A stretch of DNA of 50,998 bases, from assembly GCA_000729835.1 (NCBI GenBank), contig JFHB01000218.1, positions 1 through 50,998 of the forward strand, in the 5' to 3' direction. Shown piece by piece: positions 46,410 to 50,998 of this stretch (position 1 is its first letter; each line of letters opens with the position of its first letter). A program made the translations under genes and the position numbers. The notes under the pieces were generated by a model, which had not been told where the DNA came from, made no database searches, and saw nothing but the letters and a program-made list of their open reading frames with translations. This stretch comes from Atkinsonella hypoxylon (lineage: Eukaryota > Ascomycota > Sordariomycetes > Hypocreales > Clavicipitaceae).

Positions 46410-46625
46410 TAATTATAATAGAAAGGTTTAGTATAGAGAACTATTAGGAAATTAAGTAAATTTATACCTATTAAATCTAGCGTTTCTGCAGTAGGTTAAG
46501 TAAGCTATATCTAGAATTTCTTATACAATAGAAAGGGTTCTTTACTAAAGATAACTAATAGATTGCTAAAGATAAGCTTAAAGTTAACGCTTTTAAAATT
46601 ATAAATAAATATCTATAGAAACACT
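46410..46625 (+). pseudogene. GYP1-R chromodomain (broken)
   Basis: The frame reads ENYQEIKQIYTYQIQ, LYLEFLIQQKGF, IAKDKLKVNAFKIINKYL. It fits the chromodomain fold with Trp codons lost to RIP. The 46630-47220 region after it is AT-rich spacer with no domain. Confidence 0.78.
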
Positions 46626-47435
46626 CTATAAATTAAGAAGAAGAGTATTAGCGTTATTAGAAAAGTAATATAGCCTACTAAAAAGCTCTAAATTAGCTAG
46701 CAGAAGCTTACTACTAACTCTTTTCCTTATAAGTCTTAATTTCCTTTATTATATAATAAATTGTTTAAATTCTTTAGTATCTTTTTCTTTATATCCTTAT
46801 TTATTATTATTAAAACTATTAAAATTAACCTATATTATAGAATTACAGAAGGTTAAGAAGAAAACACCTATAAATCTATATACTATTGTTTTAATCTACT
46901 TTTCCTGTAAATTTACCTTTACTTTTGCGAATTTTTACGCTTTCTACTATATAACCTTTTCCTTATACCTTTATATATTATAAAATCTTATAAATTTATT
47001 AATACTATTATAGCTACTGCTCTTTTTATCCCCTTAGGCTGTTATTTAGCTACTTCTAACAGTTAAACACTAAAATGCTACACTAAGGGCAATAGACTGC
47101 CTGTAGAGTAAATTTCTATAGCTTATAGAACTAGCTAGCCTCTATAGAGCTACTTCTAGCCCTTTTTATCCCTTCTATAGAAAATCTACTACTATTATCT
47201 TTTTCTTTTAGTAGTTTAGAATTATTAATTCTAGTAAACCTAGATAGCTTATTCTAAGAAGGGAACAACAACAGTAACTACACTTAAGCTATAATGCTAC
47301 TACTATTTAAACCTAAAGAAGAATATATTGCTTCTAATGTATATATTAATTACAATAATAGTTTTAACGCTAAAAGCAAAGGTTCTAAGTTTAAGGAGTA
47401 GGAATATAACTATAAAGGTAATATAGTAGCTATAG

Positions 47436-47555
47436 TGTTACGTGCTGAATATGTTATATAGAGCTTGATACCGTCACTTCCTCTAACTGAGGTTGTAACT
47501 AGACCTTTTAGTGCAGTGGTTAAGCATTACATTAAGGCCTAATTAATCCGTAACA
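47436..47555 (+). repeat. TRIM1 left terminal repeat (120 bp)
   Basis: Starts TGTTAC and ends CCGTAACA, the same terminal motifs as the GYP1 LTR, and contains CGTCACTTCC, also found in the GYP1 LTR. An A-box-like motif TAGTGCAGTGG is at 47509-47519, in mutated form; the right repeat has TGGTACAGTGG. Confidence 0.88.
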
Positions 47556-47604
47556 TATAGTAGCAATTGCTTGTGTGTTCGATTCCTGCAGCTGCGGAAT
47601 TTTT
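47509..47604 (+). promoter_or_regulatory. Pol III-like A box, B box and T5 terminator in TRIM1
   Basis: The A-box-like motif is at 47509-47519 and the B box GTGTTCGATTCC at 47575-47586 (consensus GGTTCGANTCC), 66 bp apart, followed by T5 at 47600-47604. The spacing is tRNA-like, but no cloverleaf with a paired acceptor stem could be drawn, so this is a promoter-like layout and not a tRNA gene. Confidence 0.5.
47559..47572 (+). promoter_or_regulatory. TRIM1 putative primer-binding site, shared with GYP1
   Basis: AGTAGCAATTGCTT starts 3 nt after the repeat. It is the apparent unmutated form of AGTAGTAATTACTT at the same offset in GYP1-L. It contains the palindrome AGCAATTGCT. Confidence 0.6.
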
Positions 47605-47783
47605 CAGGTCTAGGTTTAGTTGCAGAGCTAGCTACAGGCTTAGTGTGCGTATAGTAGAGACTATAGAAGTGCAATTCCCTACTAGTAACAATTCTAGGCT
47701 TAGTGCTAGATCTACTGTATACTAAGCTTGGAAGGTCCCTCTATTAGCTAGGTCAGCTAACACTTGCTAATAGCCGCGGCATC

Positions 47784-47903
47784 TGTTACGTGCTGAATAT
47801 GTTATATAGAGCTTAATACCGTCACTTCCTCTAACTGAGGTTATGACTAGACCTTTTGGTACAGTGGTCAAGCATTGCATCAAGGCCTGATTAATCCGTA
47901 ACA
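47784..47903 (+). repeat. TRIM1 right terminal repeat (120 bp)
   Basis: Partner of 47436-47555. It has kept the A-box as TGGTACAGTGG (47857-47867). It differs from the left repeat by transitions only. Confidence 0.88.
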
Positions 47904-48735
47904 TATAGGGCTAAATAACATTAAAACTTGTTTTACATTACTTAATTTCTGCTGCCTATATAGCACTTTTAGCAGGCCTAGAAGTGCTAAGGGCACCCTA
48001 AAAGTTAATAAGTTTATCTCTAGCACTATTTCTATAGAAATTAAAGATAACATTAACATTACTAATGTAGAGCCTATTATAGAAGACTATAGTTAGTATT
48101 GCTATACTAATAAAGCTAAAGAAAAGGTATAGAACATAGAAAATGCTATTTACACTTATACCTATAAATTTGCCCTTAAAGGCAGTATAATAGATAAAAC
48201 TAGCATTAAGGTCTCTAAAGACAATATATATTACTTACTCTACTAGAATACAGTAATATATATCTTTAGGATTTATAATAACTATAAAGTAAAGCGCTAA
48301 AACTAGCAATATAAAGGTAAGGATGCTAAGGCATCTATAGGTAACGCTAAAGTAGCTAGAAGAGGCAAAATATAAGCAAAAGCAGCAGCTACTGTATACT
48401 ACAGTAGCAATATAGTAAAAAGAGATAAAGAAACTATTACTGTAGATTTATTTACTAGTCTACTGTTATAGGCAGTGTTACTTACTATTTACTTCTCTAA
48501 TAAATTTAGCAGGATTAACAGCACTATTGTAGGTACTTTAGCTAGCATTAGCTGCATAAACTTACTCTTTATTCTATTAGCTAAGGTGCAATTCTAGAGC
48601 TAGCGTAATAGTCTTCTTTAGAAGAAGTGTAAATCTAACGCTAAAGAAATAATTAAAGCCTACCTTAAGGACACTTCTATAGGTAGTAATGCTGTATAGA
48701 AGCAACTTAACCTCTATATTACTAAAATTAATAAG

Positions 48736-48815
48736 TGTTAAAAATATATGTTAAAATATATAAGGCTTTGTAATCCTAGGTTCAGTTGGATCGGTCCACT
48801 CTTTTGATCTTAATA
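48736..48815 (+). repeat. TRIM2 left LTR (80 bp)
   Basis: Starts TGTTAAAAATATATG and ends GATCTTAATA (ancestral ...TTAACA). It is identical to 49008-49087 over all 80 positions. It contains an internal near-repeat (TGTTAAAAATATA and TGTTAAAATATA). Confidence 0.95.
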
Positions 48816-48829
48816 GGTTATAAGCCCAG
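48816..48829 (+). promoter_or_regulatory. TRIM2 primer-binding site (initiator tRNA-Met anticodon arm)
   Basis: GGTTATAAGCCCAG abuts the LTR. It is the complement of CTGGGCTCATAACC, the initiator tRNA-Met anticodon stem-loop, except for one A where G is expected. COP1 elements use the same site at zero offset. Confidence 0.85.
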
Positions 48830-48923
48830 TGGCGCAGTGGTTGTAGCCCACTGCAGCGGCCTTACGTCGCCTACCACAAAGTGGAGCACTGCTCTACGAG
48901 GCAAAGGTTACGAGTTCGAACCC
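48830..48923 (+). promoter_or_regulatory. tRNA-like Pol III boxes and hairpins inside TRIM2
   Basis: The A box TGGCGCAGTGG (48830-48840) matches the tRNA consensus exactly. The B box GAGTTCGAACC lies at 48912-48922. Between them are strong hairpins: CAGTGG/CCACTG around 48836-48854 and GTGGAGCA/TGCTCTAC around 48882-48898. A-to-B start distance is 82 bp, longer than in most tRNA genes. No full cloverleaf and no T4 terminator close by, so I do not call a tRNA. Confidence 0.55.
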
Positions 48924-48997
48924 TGCCGAAAACCATAAAAAGATTTAATTGCTAGTATAAGCCTATAACCTCTAAGCAGGCACCTGGATATACAATT

Positions 48998-49007
48998 CCA
49001 GGGGGAG
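48998..49007 (+). promoter_or_regulatory. TRIM2 polypurine tract
   Basis: CCAGGGGGAG directly precedes the right LTR. Upstream, CCTGGA/TCCAGG can form a 6-bp hairpin at 48983-49002. Confidence 0.82.
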
Positions 49008-49087
49008 TGTTAAAAATATATGTTAAAATATATAAGGCTTTGTAATCCTAGGTTCAGTTGGATCGGTCCACTCTTTTGATCTTAATA
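49008..49087 (+). repeat. TRIM2 right LTR (80 bp)
   Basis: Identical to the left LTR. The duplicated ataag follows, then GYP1-R ORF3 resumes. Confidence 0.95.
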
Positions 49088-50246
49088 ATAAGTTAAATAA
49101 AAAGATTAACTAGGTTAAAATAGAGGCTAAAGGAGGTCTATTTAATAAGCAGTTTAACGAATTATAAACTGCTATCTATAGTATATACAACTAACTAAAT
49201 AGTATAAGTTAATTTAATAAAGGTATTAATAACGTTATTAATAAAAATAAAACCTTACTAAAGGTTGCTAGCAATATTAATACACTATAGGCAGAAAGCA
49301 GACGTCTATAATATAAAATTAACTGTATTTACGCAGACTTCTTAGAACGCTTAGCTAACTAGCCTATTGCTATATAAAGCCTCTTTAGTAATAGATTTAG
49401 CACTATTTAATGTAAAAGAAGTGCTTAATTTATTCTAATTAACCTATCTTTAACGCGTTTCTCTTTATTAATTCTATAAAAGATACCTTCTACAGTAAAG
49501 CTAACGCTAACTAAGGTAAAAATACTAACTAAAAGGCTAGCTATAAGTAAACTAGTAGAAACACCTATTAAGCGTAAAACTAGTGCCTCTTAAGTAAAAC
49601 TCTCCCTAAAGCTGCTAGGAACGTTCTCTAGCTTTACTTTCTAAAGAGAGCTAACAGCCTACTATAACTAACTAACAATTTACTGCTATTACTAATGCTT
49701 AAGGATTAAAATAAGCTGTATATACATAAAGAAATGCACTAAAGAGATCTAATAGAAAATTTACTTTAATATAGATTAATTTTTAATGCTTTTAACACTA
49801 TATAGAACAATTTTACATAAGGAATATACTATATAGATTTAATAAATTAGCTTTATTATATAAGATTAATTTATAGGATTTAACATTATTTAGGATAATT
49901 TTGCGCAACTTTACTTATATATAGGTTATAGAATAAGCTTTAACGCTCTATTAAGTTTAAGGAAATCTATTAATTTAATATATAGATTTAATAGTTACTA
50001 GATTATAAGTGTAATTTAGGCATTATAAGTGCACAGGAAAATACATAAATATAGCAACCTACGCTGTAGATTGCACTACAACAATAACAATATATACTTG
50101 CGCAATAAAACAACAACTACCTTTCTGCGCCTTTTATAACAGCTAGATTAATGAGTTATTTAGTTCAATCTAATATGCCTTTTAACAACTAACAATTAAT
50201 TTTTAGAACAGCTAAGACAGCTAATCTTTTTTATAGAGGCAGCACT

Positions 50247-50489
50247 TATTATAGGATAATCCTATAGGCCTATAGGTCACTAGTGTATATAACTGCAATT
50301 ATGTATAAGTAGTTAGAAGCAACACTTAGGTAGTTAAATTAAACAATTAACTATTATTCACTAGAACACTATTACTAGATGCTCCTCACAGAAGCTCTTA
50401 CAACTCCTCTTACGAATTATTACATAACCTGTTGAATCCAACAACCTATTGTCACTTCCGACAAACCTACGTCGGATCCCACCGTAACA
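50247..50489 (+). repeat. 3' LTR of GYP1-R (243 bp)
   Basis: Starts TATTATAGG (ancestral TGTTACAGG) and ends GGATCCCACCGTAACA. The last 100 bp are almost free of RIP. Confidence 0.93.
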
Positions 50490-50998
50490 AGTTCTCTGTC
50501 CTTTAGGATAAATAGAATCTCCTCTAGTAGCAATAGGCGCGGTTTTACCCTTTTTTATAGGCTTAAAAGTCCTAAAAAATGCCTTATTGTTAACTATATA
50601 ACAGATAGAACCTATATTGTATAGTAAGGAGTTTTTAATTATTCCGTTAAAGTAATTAAAAGAAGGGGTATTATTACTAGTAGTACTAGTATCACTAGTA
50701 GTGGATTCTATATCTAAATCGTAAGAATTATTACTACTAGAACTGCTAGATTCACTATTGAAATCTATAGTATCCTAGTTGCTAGTGGATAGGTTATAAC
50801 AACCTATAGCAAAAGCAGCTTCTCTATCCTTATTCCTAGAATTTTTGTTGCTTCTTCTTCGGCCCTTCTACTTCTTCTTATTCTTAGAGGCTTTATCTTA
50901 ATCTTTTTCTTTAGAGGCATTAGAATCGTTAGAATTAGAATTGGAATTCTTCTTCTGATTAGGAGGATTCTTTCCTTAATTAGCTTTATTATTAGAAC
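50490..50998 (-). mobile_element. COP1-0: fragment of a third COP1 copy
   Basis: Collinear with COP1-A 13289-13800 and COP1-B from 31735 on. It covers the protease loop (near 50600-50625, minus strand) and the basic Ser/Asn-rich end of gag. It begins abruptly at the GYP1-R terminus with agttc, which in COP1-A/B is mid-element, so this copy is the host into which GYP1-R inserted. It continues past the right edge. Confidence 0.93.

Larger units (their letters stand above)
47436..47903 (+). mobile_element. TRIM1: 468-bp miniature LTR element
   Basis: Two 120-bp direct terminal repeats (47436-47555, 47784-47903) start TGTTACGTG and end ATCCGTAACA. They are flanked by a 5-bp TSD tatag (47431-47435, 47904-47908). 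The empty site is intact in GYP1-M near 35233. The 228-bp interior has no ORF. Orientation (plus) is set by a GYP1-like primer-binding site just inside the left repeat. No clear polypurine tract precedes the right repeat. The two repeats differ at about nine positions, all transitions. Confidence 0.85.
48736..49087 (+). mobile_element. TRIM2: 352-bp miniature LTR element, unmutated
   Basis: Two identical 80-bp terminal repeats (48736-48815, 49008-49087) with a perfect 5-bp TSD ataag at 48731-48735 and 49088-49092. GYP1-M shows the empty site near 44174. A primer-binding site directly follows the left repeat and a polypurine tract precedes the right one, so it is a complete LTR-element skeleton with no ORF. 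It keeps CpG and CpA, unlike the host around it, so it inserted after the host was mutated or escapes RIP by small size. Confidence 0.93.
47230..49790 (+). pseudogene. GYP1-R ORF3 (interrupted by TRIM1 and TRIM2)
   Basis: The clearest reading of the extra ORF, split as 47230-47435, 47904-48735 and 49088-49790. Order of features: KPKEEYIASNVYINYNNSF, then KVSKDNIYYLLYQ, a basic stretch KVARRGKIQAKAAATVYYSS, a hydrophobic stretch, the long heptad helix and the Cys-rich end. Estimated ancestral length is around 600 residues. It has its own spacer from pol. There is no match I can name; a retroviral Env is not supported because no signal peptide or glycoprotein cleavage motif is seen. Confidence 0.55.
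45476..50489 (+). mobile_element. GYP1-R: Gypsy chromovirus, 3' half
   Basis: Plus-strand copy visible from mid-integrase to the end of its 3' LTR. Its 5' half is left of GYP1-M and outside the window. Blocks are 45476-47435, 47904-48735 and 49088-50489, separated by TRIM1 and TRIM2. It is the least RIP-damaged GYP1 copy and serves as the empty-site reference for COP1-B and GYP2. It ends inside a COP1 copy: agttc at 50490-50494 continues COP1 sequence. Confidence 0.93.

Noticed and set aside
47500..47604. A tRNA gene in TRIM1
   Set aside because: No cloverleaf can be drawn; boxes and T5 alone are not sufficient.
48830..48923. A tRNA gene in TRIM2
   Set aside because: A and B boxes are good but the spacing is long, no 7-bp acceptor stem pairs, and the T stem does not form. 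It is better seen as a tRNA-like promoter inside a TRIM.
47230..49790. Retroviral-type envelope gene in GYP1 ORF3
   Set aside because: No signal peptide, cleavage site or glycoprotein pattern seen. Position after pol is the only argument.
1..50998. Centromere or telomere-proximal identity
   Set aside because: AT-rich nested chromoviruses fit a centromere, but no telomere repeat or CENP-A evidence can be read from sequence alone.

Overview
The window is an AT-rich, gene-free block from a filamentous ascomycete (Pezizomycotina-type) genome, made almost entirely of LTR retrotransposons inserted into one another. No host gene is visible. Both strands are saturated with TpA, and former coding frames are cut every few codons by TAA/TAG. 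Almost all differences between copies are C/T or G/A transitions, mostly CpA to TpA or its complement. This is the signature of repeat-induced point mutation (RIP), which points to a fungus. I cannot name a species, or tell whether the block is pericentromeric, subtelomeric or interstitial.

Family names used here are my own. GYP1 is a Ty3/Gypsy chromovirus of about 9.9 kb with 243-bp LTRs and three copies (L, M, R). GYP2 is a second chromovirus of 8086 bp with 323-bp LTRs. COP1 is a Ty1/Copia element of about 7.9 kb with LTRs of about 700 bp and three copies (A, B and an edge fragment '0'). COP2 is a different Copia lineage of 6311 bp with 315-bp LTRs. TRIM1 (468 bp) and TRIM2 (352 bp) are miniature LTR elements. 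Most boundaries were fixed by 5-bp target-site duplications (TSDs), and several by an uninterrupted second copy in the same window.

Layout: 1-9328 GYP1-L (minus strand, runs off the left edge), inserted in the left LTR of COP1-A. 9329-16589 COP1-A (minus), inserted in GYP1-M. 16590-45475 GYP1-M (plus), interrupted by an unclassified segment (16939-17422), COP2 (18002-24312, minus), COP1-B (27168-35048, minus) and GYP2 (35603-43688, plus). 45476-50489 GYP1-R (plus), which hosts GYP1-M and is itself interrupted by TRIM1 (47436-47903) and TRIM2 (48736-49087). 50490-50998 is a third COP1 copy that hosts GYP1-R. The deepest chain is COP1-0 > GYP1-R > GYP1-M > COP1-A > GYP1-L.

The most interesting biology is two apparent autonomous/non-autonomous pairs. 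TRIM1 shares with GYP1 its terminal motifs (TGTTAC...CCGTAACA) and a 14-nt putative primer-binding site at the same 3-nt offset. The two 14-mers differ only by two RIP-type changes. TRIM2 shares with COP1 a priming site directly after the LTR that is complementary to the anticodon arm of initiator tRNA-Met (half-tRNA priming, as in Drosophila copia). Both TRIMs carry Pol III-like A and B boxes. TRIM2 has identical LTRs and looks unmutated, so it is the youngest and possibly an active insertion. Both chromoviruses also carry about 2 kb of degraded coding sequence downstream of the chromodomain with coiled-coil character; I recognise no function for it.
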